From NCBI RefSeq assembly GCF_023276435.1, contig NZ_JALLPO010000015.1:62001-126000 (forward strand): a stretch of DNA of 64,000 bases, given 5' to 3'. The DNA is from Sphaerisporangium perillae (GTDB lineage: Bacteria; Actinomycetota; Actinomycetes; Streptosporangiales; Streptosporangiaceae). The position numbers and the translations under genes are program-made. Under the pieces are notes generated by a model. That model was given only the letters and a program-made list of their open reading frames with translations, was not told where the DNA came from and did no database searches. This document shows positions 25,282 through 35,785 of the stretch, piece after piece (within the stretch, counting starts at the first letter, position 1; the number at the start of each line of letters is the position of its first letter).

Positions 25282-27657
25282 ATGCAGGAGCTCCGACTCG
25301 TCGCGGTGAGCGAGGACGGAACATACCTCGTGCTGGCCACGGCCGGCAGGGGTACACGGTTCACGCTCCCCGTCGACGAACGGCTCCGAGCGGCGGTCCG
25401 CGGCAACTTCTCCCGTCTCGGCCAGTACGAGATCGAAGTGGAGAGTCCGTTGCGCCCCAAGGAGATCCAGGCCCGCATCCGTGCGGGGGAGACCGCGGAG
25501 GAGATCGCCGCCACCGCGGGTATTCCGGTGGAGCGTGTCCGCTGGTTCGAGGGACCGGTCCTGCAGGAACGCGAGTACACCGCGCAACAGGCGCAGCGTG
25601 TCGCCGTGCGCCTGCCCGGCGAGACCACCCCCGGTCCCACACTGGGCGAGCTGGTGACCGAGCGGCTGAGCCGCCGCGGCGTCCCCAGCGACGAGATCGA
25701 CTGGGACTCCTGCAAGCGTGACGACGGCCTCTGGCGCATCAAGCTGGGCTTCGTCTGGAACGGTCACACCCGCAACGCCGAATGGCTGTTCGACCTCAGG
25801 CGCCGCCACGTCACCCCCTACGACGACGAGGCGATGCGGCTCTCCGCCGCCGAGTACGTCGAGCCTTCCGAGGAAGCCACGGTGACGCCCTTCGTGCCGC
25901 GGCTCGCGGCCAAGCTCGCTCCCGTCCCCACGATCCCGGTGGAGGCGCCCACGACGCTGCCCGGCGTCGTCCGGCACGACTCCGGCCCGAGAAACCACCC
26001 CGAGCCCGCCCTCCCGCACCTCCGCGACCTCCCCGAACCCGCCCACACCGCCCACCACGAGCCCGCAGGACACGACCGTTACGAGCCTGCGGTGCAGGAC
26101 CGCCACGAGTACGCAGGACCGGACCGCGAGTTCACGGGACAGGACCGCCACGAGCCTGCCAGGCACGACCGCCACGAGTTCGCGGGACAGGACCGCCACG
26201 ACGCCCCTGCTCCGGTCCTGCGTGATCTGCCCGGCACCACCGGTTCCGACCTCCCGGAGGCCCCGCGTCGGGGCCTGCGCCATCTCGCCGAACCCGCCGA
26301 ACCTGCGGCCTTCCGCCAGGAGCCGACCTCACCGCGCCCCGCCGCCCCGGCGAACGGCCAGACCAGCGAGCCGGTGAACCGCCAAGCCACTGAGCCGGCG
26401 AACGGCCGCGACGACGCGCCGTCGGCCGTGCCCGCTCCGGGCGCGGTGGCAGGGCGTCAGGCCGAGCGTGGCCCCCGGCCCACGTTCGAGCCCGCCGTCC
26501 AGCGGGCCTTCGAGCGTTCCCCGCAGCCCACCTTCGAGGCCGCCCCGCAGCACTCCACGCACCCGGCCACCCCCGAAGCCGCCGCCCACCACGCCGCCGG
26601 ACCGCACACCACGGGAGCCGCCGCCCACCACCCCGCGGGACCGCACATCACGGCCCCCGCCGCCCAGCACCCCGCCGGACCGCAGACCACCGACCCCGCC
26701 GCCGGCGCCGTACCGCGCGCGGCGTCCGCACCAGTGCCGGCCGAGCCCTCGGAGGTCCGTCCGCACTCCCAGGCCGCGGCCACCAGTGCGGAGACCGGTA
26801 CCGCGCCGGCGGCCTCGCCCAGCACCCCGCAAGGCTCGCCCGTCCCCGGAACCGCGTCCGTGCCCGGCGACCAGGCACCGGCCGCGCGCGCCCCGATCAC
26901 CGCACCCGAGGTCCAAGCGGCCACCGCCCCGGCGTCCGAGCCGCTTCCCGCGACCCCGAACACTCCAGCGGCCGAGGCGCCGTCCACGACCTCGGCCGCT
27001 CCAGCGGCACCGTCCGCACCCACTCCAGCGGCCCAGACACCGACCGCGGCCAATCCCGCGGCGCAGGCACCGTCCGAGCTCCCGCCTGCCCAGGCGGCCC
27101 AGAACTCTTCCGAGTCCCCGGCCGCTCAGGTAGCCCAGCCGAAGGCTCAAGCAGCCGAGGAAGCTCCCCCTGCCCCGGCCGCGAAGGCACCAGTGCCCAA
27201 GGAGGCACCGCCCGCCCCGGCCGCGAAGGCGCCCGTGACCCAGGAGACATCTCCCGCCCCGGCCGCGAAGGCACCCGCGGCCCAGGCGACATCTCCTACG
27301 CCGGCCGTCTCCGGTCAGCCGGGAGGCAAGGCCGCACGGCCGACCCCGCCGGCCCCCGCCGCGCGGCCTGCGGCCTCCGCCAAGAAGGCCGCGGCCGCCA
27401 GGAAGTCCGAAGCCGAGGACGCCGCGGTAGCCGTACCGGCCGCGCGCACCAGCGGCGAGACGGCGGAACGGCCCGCAGCCTCCGCCGAGCCGGAGAAGGC
27501 CGACCAGCCAGACAAGGACCCGAAGGCCGCCGAGCCTGCGGTTCCTCCGCAGGCACCCGCGCCCAAGCCGCGGCCGGCCCGAAAGGGTTCCCGAGGCCGC
27601 CGCGCCTCGGTCCCGACCTGGGACGAGATCATGTTCGGCGCCCGCCGCCAGGACTGA
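25282..27657 (+). CDS. sepH: Septation protein SepH with a very long disordered tail
   Basis: 791 aa from ATG 25282 (AAGGGA upstream). Residues 1-165 are the SepH/DUF3071 domain: MQELRLVAVSEDGTYLVL, PKEIQARIRAGETAEEIAAT (helix-turn-helix) and ERVRWFEGPVLQEREY. The extreme C-terminus keeps the family's VPTWDEIMFG motif. In Streptomyces SepH (about 340 aa) binds FtsZ and promotes its assembly. Here about 570 residues between the two are Pro/Ala/His-rich low complexity. They include QDRHE-type repeats (about residues 255-310), HPAGPHTT-type repeats (about 435-475) and PAPAAKAP repeats (about 635-680). Confidence 0.93.
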   Translation: MQELRLVAVSEDGTYLVLATAGRGTRFTLPVDERLRAAVRGNFSRLGQYEIEVESPLRPKEIQARIRAGETAEEIAATAGIPVERVRWFEGPVLQEREYTAQQAQRVAVRLPGETTPGPTLGELVTERLSRRGVPSDEIDWDSCKRDDGLWRIKLGFVWNGHTRNAEWLFDLRRRHVTPYDDEAMRLSAAEYVEPSEEATVTPFVPRLAAKLAPVPTIPVEAPTTLPGVVRHDSGPRNHPEPALPHLRDLPEPAHTAHHEPAGHDRYEPAVQDRHEYAGPDREFTGQDRHEPARHDRHEFAGQDRHDAPAPVLRDLPGTTGSDLPEAPRRGLRHLAEPAEPAAFRQEPTSPRPAAPANGQTSEPVNRQATEPANGRDDAPSAVPAPGAVAGRQAERGPRPTFEPAVQRAFERSPQPTFEAAPQHSTHPATPEAAAHHAAGPHTTGAAAHHPAGPHITAPAAQHPAGPQTTDPAAGAVPRAASAPVPAEPSEVRPHSQAAATSAETGTAPAASPSTPQGSPVPGTASVPGDQAPAARAPITAPEVQAATAPASEPLPATPNTPAAEAPSTTSAAPAAPSAPTPAAQTPTAANPAAQAPSELPPAQAAQNSSESPAAQVAQPKAQAAEEAPPAPAAKAPVPKEAPPAPAAKAPVTQETSPAPAAKAPAAQATSPTPAVSGQPGGKAARPTPPAPAARPAASAKKAAAARKSEAEDAAVAVPAARTSGETAERPAASAEPEKADQPDKDPKAAEPAVPPQAPAPKPRPARKGSRGRRASVPTWDEIMFGARRQD

Positions 27658-28104
27658 CCCGCGAAACCGACGCCGCCAGGGCTCGATGCCCCAACAACAT
27701 CGAGCCCACCCCGGCGCCCCCTCCCCCACCCCGGACGAACCGCAAGCACGGGCGGCCCTGAACGAACCGCAAGCACGGGGCCGCCTCCCCCCTTCCGCCC
27801 ACTGTCGCCCGCGCACATCCGGCGCCGCGACGACGAGAAGCGGTACGGCGACACCGGCGCCGCCCTACGTCGGCCAACCCGGTGTACGGTCCCGGAGACC
27901 GCCCTAGCGGACCCGCTCCCTGGACAACGCGCCTCCAACCGGCCCTCTAGTCCAGCAGCCCCGTCTATCCCCGTTGACCCGGCCCCCTTCCCCACCCCGT
28001 TGTCGGGCCTTCATTTCGGCGCCGGGGCGGCGGGGCGTGGTACGGGGAAACCGGCGCCCCCGTGCGGGCGGTCAGTTGGTGGGCTTAGTTCTTGCTTTGA
28101 GGGC
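27658..28104. other. Intergenic region between sepH and the PH-domain genes
   Basis: 447 bp, very C-rich on the + strand. It contains two small tandem duplications listed separately (27736-27779 and 28081-28120). I see no gene or clear terminator. Confidence 0.4.
27736..27779. repeat. 27-bp-period direct repeat
   Basis: CGAACCGCAAGCACGGG occurs at 27736-27752 and again at 27763-27779. Confidence 0.7.
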
Positions 28105-28120
28105 TTAGTTCTTGCTGAGG
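28081..28120 (-). repeat. 20-bp tandem duplication containing the PH-domain gene stop codon
   Basis: GGGCTTAGTTCTTGCT is repeated at 28081 and 28101. On the minus strand the gene ends ...AGC AAG AAC TAA, and the copy just downstream repeats GCAAGAACTAAG, so the stop codon and last two codons are duplicated. Confidence 0.75.
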
Positions 28121-29715
28121 AAGGGGGTGATCCACTCGGGGGTCACTTCGGCGGCGAAGTGGACGCCTTGTTCCTCGCCTGTGTCGATCGCGGGGTAACC
28201 GCCGCTGCCCGCCCCGACTCCGGCGATCACGGTCAGGACGCGGGAGCGCCGCTGGAACCAGGTCTGGCGCAGTGTCCAGCCGACCACGGCCCGGCGCTCG
28301 ACCACCGCCTGCGACCGGGGTAGCGACCCCGATCGCACCGAGAGCCGCACGCCGTCGTAGGCGTGGCCGAGCGAGCGGTACCGGTCCAGCCCGAGCGGGA
28401 CGCCGAGCGCGGCGACGACCAGTCCGAGCACGCCGACCGCGACCCAGCCGAGCAGCAGGGCGACGGCGGCCACGGCGACGCCGGGGGCGACCGCCCGGAA
28501 GAGCCGCCTCCGCCGCGCCACGGACGGATGCGGTCGCAACTCGGCGTCGAACGGGCCGATCGCCTCGGCCGCGACCTGGAGGGCGAAACGGCGCGGTACG
28601 ACAGGCAGCAACTGGCCCCGGGTGCGCGAGTCACCGAGCCCGGTGACGATCGCCCAGAGCCGCGCTACCTTGGCCCGCCGCTCCAGGAGACCGTCGGCGA
28701 TCTCGTAGCCGCGAATCCGGCTGTGCTCGAGTGACACGCTGCGCCGGGTGATCAGCCCTCGCCCGGCGACCAGCGAGGAACCGCGGCGGCGAAGGGTGAA
28801 GTTCCAGTTGAAGACGGTGTACATGACCGCACCGGCCAGAGGCATGGCGAGGATCAGCGCGATCCCGGCCAGCACGAGCAGGATCGGCCGGTGCCACAGC
28901 CACTCCCCCACGCCGATGGCTGCGCGCTCGCTCAGCCCGAACTCGTTGCCCCACTGGAAGGCCAGGCCGATCGCACCGCCCAGCAGGGCGAACGGCGTGA
29001 ACAGGAACGCCCCCGACAGCGGTCCGTACAGCAGCCAGCGCCAGGGCACCCGGGCGTAGACCCGCTCCTCTACCGCGGCGGGCTGTCCCGCGTGCGACGG
29101 ACCAGAGGGAAGCGCGGGCGCGGTACCCGCCGCCGGCCCTGCACCGGGAACGGCGCCGACGTCCGGATGTGTGGCCCGGCTCCTGCGCAGAAGCACCTCG
29201 CGCAGCCGTTCGGCCTCGGGGAGGGGAAGCCCGTCCAGTTCCCCTTCCTGTTTGTCACCGCCGCTCGCACCGGTGTCGATGCGGACGACGGCGAGACCGA
29301 ACAGGCGGTGCAGGGGCGGCGTCGTGACGTCCACGCCCCTGACGCGGTCCAGGGGGATGGTCCGGACCGTACGGCTGATCAGCGACCGCGTGAGCTCCAG
29401 CCGGTCGCCCGCGATCCGGTACGTGAAGGTGGCCCACCGCACCGCGGCGTACCCGATCGAGCCCAGGACCCCGAGCGCCGCCCAGACGAACGACGACGGG
29501 GAGAATCCGCCGACGAAGAGCACGCCTGCCAAGGGAAAGAACAGGGAAGGCAGCATCCGCACAGGGTCGATCAGCAGCACCAGCGGGCTGAGCCGTGACG
29601 GCACCGCCCACGGCCCGGCACGGCGTTCTTGCTCGCTGGACGGCTCAGATGGGCCCTGTGCGCCGGGGACGCCTGATCGGTTGTGCTGTCCGGAGGGGCC
29701 GGCGTCCTCGGTCAT
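28105..29715 (-). CDS. Bacterial PH domain (bPH2) membrane protein, YdbT-like
   Basis: 536 aa. A disordered N-terminus is followed by paired hydrophobic hairpins each leading into a PH-like domain: first FTYRIAGDRLELTRSLISRT...RVRGVDVTTPPLHRLFGLAVV, second NWNFTLRRRGSSLVAGRGLI...HSRIRGYEIADGLLERRAKVA, third YDGVRLSVRSGSLPRSQAVV. Three bPH2 copies in one protein is the YdbT arrangement. B. subtilis YdbS/YdbT are linked to resistance to an antibacterial compound, but function is poorly known. The start overlaps the upstream PH gene by 4 bp. Confidence 0.85.
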   Translation of the reverse strand: MTEDAGPSGQHNRSGVPGAQGPSEPSSEQERRAGPWAVPSRLSPLVLLIDPVRMLPSLFFPLAGVLFVGGFSPSSFVWAALGVLGSIGYAAVRWATFTYRIAGDRLELTRSLISRTVRTIPLDRVRGVDVTTPPLHRLFGLAVVRIDTGASGGDKQEGELDGLPLPEAERLREVLLRRSRATHPDVGAVPGAGPAAGTAPALPSGPSHAGQPAAVEERVYARVPWRWLLYGPLSGAFLFTPFALLGGAIGLAFQWGNEFGLSERAAIGVGEWLWHRPILLVLAGIALILAMPLAGAVMYTVFNWNFTLRRRGSSLVAGRGLITRRSVSLEHSRIRGYEIADGLLERRAKVARLWAIVTGLGDSRTRGQLLPVVPRRFALQVAAEAIGPFDAELRPHPSVARRRRLFRAVAPGVAVAAVALLLGWVAVGVLGLVVAALGVPLGLDRYRSLGHAYDGVRLSVRSGSLPRSQAVVERRAVVGWTLRQTWFQRRSRVLTVIAGVGAGSGGYPAIDTGEEQGVHFAAEVTPEWITPFLSKN

Positions 29716-30227
29716 GTGGCGTCGTCCCTCAGTTCGTGGGCGCGGTGGGCGAGGTCCTCGGCTAGACGGGCGGCCACGCCGACGTCCAGGCCCTTGATGG
29801 AGGACGAACCGGCGTAGGACGCCGTGCGGATCTCAACGGTGGCGAGGCCGAGAAGGCGCTCGAACCAGCCCTGCTCCTTGTCCACGGTCTGGATGCGGCT
29901 CACGGGAACGAACACCCACTGCCGGCTGAACCACCCCGACCGCGCGTAGACGACATCGTCGGCCAGTTCCCAACGGTGGACGGCGTAGCGCCACAACGGC
30001 TCGATCACCACGAAGGGAAGCTCCACGACACCGATCAGCACGGGCAGCCACCAGATGTGCTCGGGGATCCACGACGGCAGCCACGACCAGCCGGAACCGG
30101 AGATCCAGGATGCCGCGACGGCCGACCCTCCGACGAGCAGGAGGAACCCGACCAGTGCCTCCAGCAACCACAGCGTGATCGCGCGGCGCGACACGCGGTG
30201 AGCAGGATCACGCAGGGGAGCAGTCAC
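29712..30227 (-). CDS. Bacterial PH domain membrane protein, YdbS-like
   Basis: 171 aa. Two hydrophobic segments (LWLLEALVGFLLLVGGSAVAA; IWWLPVLIGVVELPFVV) precede one bPH2 domain: WELADDVVYARSGWFSRQWV, FVPVSRIQTVDKEQGWFERL and LGLATVEIRTAS. Translationally coupled to the larger YdbT-like gene downstream; the two products probably form one membrane complex. Confidence 0.85.
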   Translation of the reverse strand: MTAPLRDPAHRVSRRAITLWLLEALVGFLLLVGGSAVAASWISGSGWSWLPSWIPEHIWWLPVLIGVVELPFVVIEPLWRYAVHRWELADDVVYARSGWFSRQWVFVPVSRIQTVDKEQGWFERLLGLATVEIRTASYAGSSSIKGLDVGVAARLAEDLAHRAHELRDDAT

Positions 30228-30360
30228 GCCCCCAGCCTAACGAGATCGTCCCCGCCCGGCGGCACCACCGGTAACCCGTGATGTCCAGGAGCGACACACC
30301 TTTACAGAGGACCCCGCTTCCCCCCTGTCACACGCCCAGGTGCCTCGGTATCAGCGATCT

Positions 30361-30373
30361 GTCAGCCGCTGAC
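30361..30373. promoter_or_regulatory. Perfect 13-bp palindrome, candidate operator of the ABC transporter
   Basis: GTCAGCCGCTGAC (6-1-6) lies about 117 bp upstream of the ABC ATPase start. Further GTCAG words occur nearby (30388 and 30403 areas). The binding protein is unknown. Confidence 0.4.
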
Positions 30374-30489
30374 TGCGGGGAGCGGTCAGGTCTCAGAGAA
30401 ATGTCAGTGCCATGCAGCAGACTTCGGGTCAGTCACCCGGACCGCGAGCCGAGAGTGACCGCCAGCCCGTTCACTGAGGAGTCGAAACG

Positions 30490-31478
<989 letters not shown>

Positions 31479-31482
<4 letters not shown>

Positions 31483-32291
31483 CCACGTTCACCGAAGCCG
31501 CGCCGGCGGCCGCCATCTCCAACCGCGTCGGCCCGGCCGCCGCGCTGCGGCACACCATGACGCTCGCCTGGCGGAGCCTGGTGCAGATCAAGCACAACCC
31601 GATGGAGCTGCTCGACCTGTCGGTCCAGCCGATCATGTTCTTGCTGCTCTTCACCTATGTGTTCGGCGGTGCGATCGCCGGGTCCACCAGCGACTACCTG
31701 CAGTTCTCGCTGCCGGGGCTGGTCGTGCAGAACATGCTGTTCGCGACGCTGACGACGGCGATCGGCCTGAGCACCGACATCACCAAGGGCGTGTTCGACC
31801 GGCTTCGCAGCCTGCCGATCGCCCGCTCCGCGCCACTCGCCGGCCGCATCGTCGCGGACACGCTGAAGCAGGTGTGGGCCTTCGCGCTGTTCGTCGGCCT
31901 CGGCGCCGTGCTGGGCTTCCGGGTGCACACCGGAGTGGCCGGAGTCCTCGGCGCGCTGGCGCTGCTGCTCGCGTTCGCCCTGGCGATGTCGTGGCTGTCG
32001 GTCCTCATCGGCCTCACCGCCTCCGAGCCCGAGAAGGTGCAGATCGTCGCCTTCTCGTTGATGATGCCGCTCACGTTCACCTCGAACGCGTTCGTGCCGA
32101 CCAAGACGCTGCCCGAGTGGCTGCAGAGATGGGTCGAGGTCAACCCCGTCACCCACCTGGCCGACGCGGTCCGCGGCCTGCTCAGCGGCGGTCCGGTCGC
32201 CACGCATGCGACCATCTCGCTGATCTGGGCTCTCGGCATCGCCTTGGTCTTCGCCCCACTGTCCCTGCGCGCCTTCCGCTCCCGCGGCTGA
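31479..32291 (+). CDS. ABC-2 type transporter permease, DrrB type
   Basis: 270 aa from GTG 31479, overlapping the ATPase stop (GTGA). Six hydrophobic segments are visible. The first, QPIMFLLLFTYVFGGAIAGS, and the conserved stretch PLTFTSNAFVPTKTLPEWLQ followed by NPVTHLADAVRGLL identify the ABC-2/DrrB family. Forms the membrane channel for the neighbouring ATPase. The adjacent SARP-type regulator, convergent with it, may or may not control it. Confidence 0.92.
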
Positions 32292-32345
32292 CCACCCGGC
32301 CGGCGGACGACCGGCCCGGGCGGACGAAAGATCAGCCCTGGCGGG

Positions 32346-32460
32346 CGGAGGATCAGTTCCGGCCGGTGGAGGGCGGGTCCGGCACCGCGGGGGGGCGGAT
32401 CCGGCACCGCGGAGGATCAGTTCCGGCCGGTGGAGGGCGGATCCGGGACCGCGGAGGGGC
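32346..32460 (-). repeat. 64-bp tandem duplication of the 3' end of the SARP regulator gene
   Basis: CGGAGGATCAGTTCCGGCCG begins at 32346 and again at 32410, with near-identity for about 50 bp. On the minus strand both copies read AVPDPPSTGRN followed by TGA, so the gene's last 11 codons and stop are present twice. A more decayed third piece (GATCAGCCCTGGC) lies at about 32330. Confidence 0.8.
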
Positions 32461-35400
32461 GGGCCCGGGTCATGGTGGAGTGTTCGCGGGCGAGGGTGAG
32501 GAGGCGGGGATGGGGCAGCGAGCGGCCGCGTTCGAAGCACCGGGAGTACTCCTCCCGGCCGAGCGCGGCCATCGTGGCGTCGGTGATGCGCACATGGTCG
32601 TAGCCGACCACGTCGTCGACGCCCCGCAGGCGAGCCGCGCCGCCCAGCAGCATGGCCGCGGCGGCGGCGTCGCCCTCGAGCACGACCAGGCCGGCGAGCG
32701 CGATGAGCACCAGGCCGAGCGCGGAGCCGTCGTGGGTGTCCCGCGCGAGCCGCAGCGCCTCGGCGTGCGCGTCGCGGGCCGCTTCCAGGTCGCCTTCCTG
32801 CTCGGCGAGCAGCCCCAGAGACGAGCGCAGCATCGCGCGGAAGTGCGCGGGGGAGGTCATCTCCTCGGAGGCCAGGTTGAGGGCCCGTTCGTAGTCGCGT
32901 CTCGCGAGGCGCAGGTCGCCGTTCTCCCTGGCGAAGTCGCCCCGCACGATGTGCACCCCGGACTCCCCCATGCGGTCGGCCGCGGTCCGGCAGATGTCCA
33001 GCGCCTCGTCGAGCACCGCGTCTGCGCCGGCCGGGTCGCCGGAGGCGTGCAGTGCCATGGCGAGCCGGCTGCGCATGTACGGCGTGTCCTCCACGGCGCC
33101 GATCTCGTCGACCAGCTCGAGGGCCTCCTTGATGACCGCGATCGTGGTGGCGTTGTCTCCGCGCAGCGTGCTGACCTCGGCGAGGGCGGCCATGGCGGTG
33201 CTGATGCCCCACCGGTCGCCCACGGCCCGGTAGTGCTCAAGGGACGCGCGGACGTCGGCCTCGCCCTTCGCGATCTGGCCGGCGTTGTAGTGGATGTGCG
33301 CGCGCAGGAGATGGGCGCAGGCGACCACCCACCGGTCGGGGTCGTCGAACAGCTCGGCCATGAACCGGCCGGGGTCGGGGGCGACGTCGAGGAAGAGGGT
33401 CAGCACCGGTTCGGCCAGCGAGATCATCGGCGGCCAGGGGCGCGGCACCGACGACCTGGCCAGCCGCAGGGCTGTTCCGAGCACTTCCTTGGACTCCTGC
33501 CACTGGTCGGTCCCACCCGCCATGAGGATGCCGTGCACCGTGAGGGCCAGTGCCAGATCACGCTGGCCGACGTCGACGGCGTCGCCCGTGAGGGCGATGA
33601 CCTCCGCGGCCCGCTGCGCGCCCTCGGCGCGGCGTCCCATGAGGAACCAGTACCACCCGAGCGCGCCGACCAGCCGCAGCCCGAGGGCGAGATCGGCGGA
33701 TCCGACGGCGCAGCGCAGCGCCGCCGTGAGGTTGTCGTGCTCGGCGGACAGCGCGGCGAGCCATTTGACCTGCTCGGCCCGGCGCAGCTCCGGCTCGGCG
33801 GTCTCGGCCAGGTGAGTGAAGAACCGCGCGTGCGCCAGCCGTACCGGGTGCTCCTCCCCCGACTCCACCAGCCGTTCGGTGGCGTACGCCCGGATGGTCT
33901 CGAGCATCCGGTAGCGCTGGTTCTCGTAGACCACAAGAGATTTGTCGACAAGCCTGGCGAGGAGGTCGAGCACCTCTTCGCGCGGCAGGGCATCATCGGA
34001 GCACACCGTCTCGACCGCCTCCAGGGTGGCGCCGCCCGCGAACGCGGCGAGCCTGCGCGCGAGCACCCGTTCACGCTGGTCGAGCAGGTCCCAGCTCCAC
34101 TCCACCACCGCCCGCAGGGTCTGGTGGCGCGGCAGCGCCGTACGGCTGCCGCCGGTGAGCAGGCGGAACCGGTCGTCGAGGCGGTCGGCGATCTGCCCGG
34201 CGGACAGGGTGCGCAGCCGGGCGGCGGCCAGCTCGATCGCGAGGGGCATGCCGTCGAGCTCCCGGCAGATGCGCGCGACCGCCCCCGCGTCGCCGTCCAG
34301 GACGTAGCCGGGGCGGGCCGTGGCGGCACGGTCGGCGAACAGGCTCTGCGCGTGTTCCTGGGCCAGGGGCTGGACGGGCCAGAGCAGCTCGCCGGTGATG
34401 CCGAGCGGTTCGCGGCTGGTGGCGAGGATGCGCACCTCCGGGCACTCGGCCAGGATCCGGTCGGCCAGCCGCGCGGCGGCCTCGACCAGGTGCTCGCAGT
34501 TGTCCAGGATGATCAGCCGGCGGCTCGAGCGCAGGCCGGCCACCAGGCGTGTGGTCGGATCGCCCGCTTCGGCGGTGGCGAGGCCCTGCGTCCGTACGGG
34601 GGCGCGGCCGGTGTCGCGGATGCCGAGAGCGGCGAGCACGGCCTGCGGCACGTCCTCGGCTTCGCGCACCGGCGCCAGCTCGGCCAGCCAGACGCCCTCG
34701 GGCATCCTGCCGGCGAGCGCCTCACCTGACTCGACGGCGAGCCTCGTCTTGCCGGCGCCACCCGGGCCGAGCATCGTGACCAGCCGATGCCGGGCCAGCA
34801 GCTCGCCGGCCCGTTCGAGGTCCTTCTCCCGCCCGACGAAGCTGGTGAGCCGGGCCCGCAGGTTCCCCCTCCGCACCGCCGCCACCTGCGGCATGTCCTC
34901 GGACGCAGCGGCGGCGGGCGGTTCCGGGGCGACCGGCGGACGCGTGGCCGCGGACGGTTCCGCTACCACGGCCGGGCGCGGGGCCGTTCCCGCGCCCACA
35001 GCCGGGCGATGGTCGCGGAACATGGAGGGGTCGTCGTCGCGGAGCATCGAGAGGTGGAGCTCGGCGAGTGCGGGTGAGGGGCCGGTGCCGAGCCGGTCGG
35101 CGAAGGTCTCCCGCGCGACCTGATAGGCGGCGAGCGCCTCCACCCGGCGCCCCGACGCGTACAGCGCGCGCATGAGCAGGCCGTGCGGACGCTCCCTCAA
35201 GGGATGGGCGGCGATCAGCGCCGGAAGGTCGGCGAGGACCTCGGCGTGGCGGCCGAGGCGCAGGTCGGCGTCGATGCGTTCCTCGATCGCGGCCAGGCGG
35301 AGCCCTTCCAGGCGGGCGATCTCGGCCTCGGCGGCCCCGACGCCGCTCAGGTCGGCGAACGCGGGGCCGCGCCAGAGGGCCAGAGCGTCCCTGAGCGTGC

Positions 35401-35785
35401 TCGCGGCCTCGCCGGACTCGCCTCGGGCGAGCGCCGCACGGCCATCGGCGACAAGGCGGACGAATCTGTGGACATCCACTTGATCCGGAGATATAACCAA
35501 CCGGTAACCTGACGTCTCGGCGGCCACCAGATCGCGCCCGACCGCGGCCCGGAGACGTGAGACGAGGGCCTGCAACGCGTTCCCCACGCCACTGGGCGGA
35601 TCGACATCCCACACCCCGGAGACGAGCATCTCGAAGGGCACCATGCGACCCGGGCTGAGCAGCAACGATGCCAGGAGCGCACGCAGCCGCCGCCCGCCGA
35701 TCTCGAGCGGAGCGCCGTCGTGACGCACCTCCAGCGGGCCGAGCAGGGCGAAGCTCACACGCGTGTCGGGCTCCGCCGCATCCAT
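32417..35785 (-). CDS. AfsR/SARP-family transcriptional regulator with NB-ARC ATPase and TPR domains
   Basis: 1122 aa. The winged-helix DNA-binding domain (about 10-100: LLGPLEVRHDGAPLEIGGRR) and BTAD domain (about 105-255) form a SARP module. Then comes a P-loop ATPase with Walker A TMLGPGGAGKTRLAVE near residue 340 and Walker B-like LIILDNCEHLVEA. Winged-helix and TPR-like repeats fill the rest. Such proteins activate secondary-metabolism or stress genes on binding nucleotide/ligand. Start ATG 35785; ribosome-binding site weak. Convergent with the DrrAB-like genes. Its 3' end is tandemly duplicated. Confidence 0.92.
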   Translation of the reverse strand: MDAAEPDTRVSFALLGPLEVRHDGAPLEIGGRRLRALLASLLLSPGRMVPFEMLVSGVWDVDPPSGVGNALQALVSRLRAAVGRDLVAAETSGYRLVISPDQVDVHRFVRLVADGRAALARGESGEAASTLRDALALWRGPAFADLSGVGAAEAEIARLEGLRLAAIEERIDADLRLGRHAEVLADLPALIAAHPLRERPHGLLMRALYASGRRVEALAAYQVARETFADRLGTGPSPALAELHLSMLRDDDPSMFRDHRPAVGAGTAPRPAVVAEPSAATRPPVAPEPPAAAASEDMPQVAAVRRGNLRARLTSFVGREKDLERAGELLARHRLVTMLGPGGAGKTRLAVESGEALAGRMPEGVWLAELAPVREAEDVPQAVLAALGIRDTGRAPVRTQGLATAEAGDPTTRLVAGLRSSRRLIILDNCEHLVEAAARLADRILAECPEVRILATSREPLGITGELLWPVQPLAQEHAQSLFADRAATARPGYVLDGDAGAVARICRELDGMPLAIELAAARLRTLSAGQIADRLDDRFRLLTGGSRTALPRHQTLRAVVEWSWDLLDQRERVLARRLAAFAGGATLEAVETVCSDDALPREEVLDLLARLVDKSLVVYENQRYRMLETIRAYATERLVESGEEHPVRLAHARFFTHLAETAEPELRRAEQVKWLAALSAEHDNLTAALRCAVGSADLALGLRLVGALGWYWFLMGRRAEGAQRAAEVIALTGDAVDVGQRDLALALTVHGILMAGGTDQWQESKEVLGTALRLARSSVPRPWPPMISLAEPVLTLFLDVAPDPGRFMAELFDDPDRWVVACAHLLRAHIHYNAGQIAKGEADVRASLEHYRAVGDRWGISTAMAALAEVSTLRGDNATTIAVIKEALELVDEIGAVEDTPYMRSRLAMALHASGDPAGADAVLDEALDICRTAADRMGESGVHIVRGDFARENGDLRLARRDYERALNLASEEMTSPAHFRAMLRSSLGLLAEQEGDLEAARDAHAEALRLARDTHDGSALGLVLIALAGLVVLEGDAAAAAMLLGGAARLRGVDDVVGYDHVRITDATMAALGREEYSRCFERGRSLPHPRLLTLAREHSTMTRARPSAVPDPPSTGRN

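Noticed and set aside
26329-27816. Open frame of 495 codons on the minus strand across the sepH tail
   Set aside because: It is antisense to a repetitive GC3-rich coding region, has a Gly/Arg-only composition and no ribosome-binding site. High-GC codon bias on the + strand leaves the antisense frame open.
31874-34729. 951-codon + strand frame across the ABC permease end and SARP gene
   Set aside because: It covers two well-identified genes, and no domain is readable in it.
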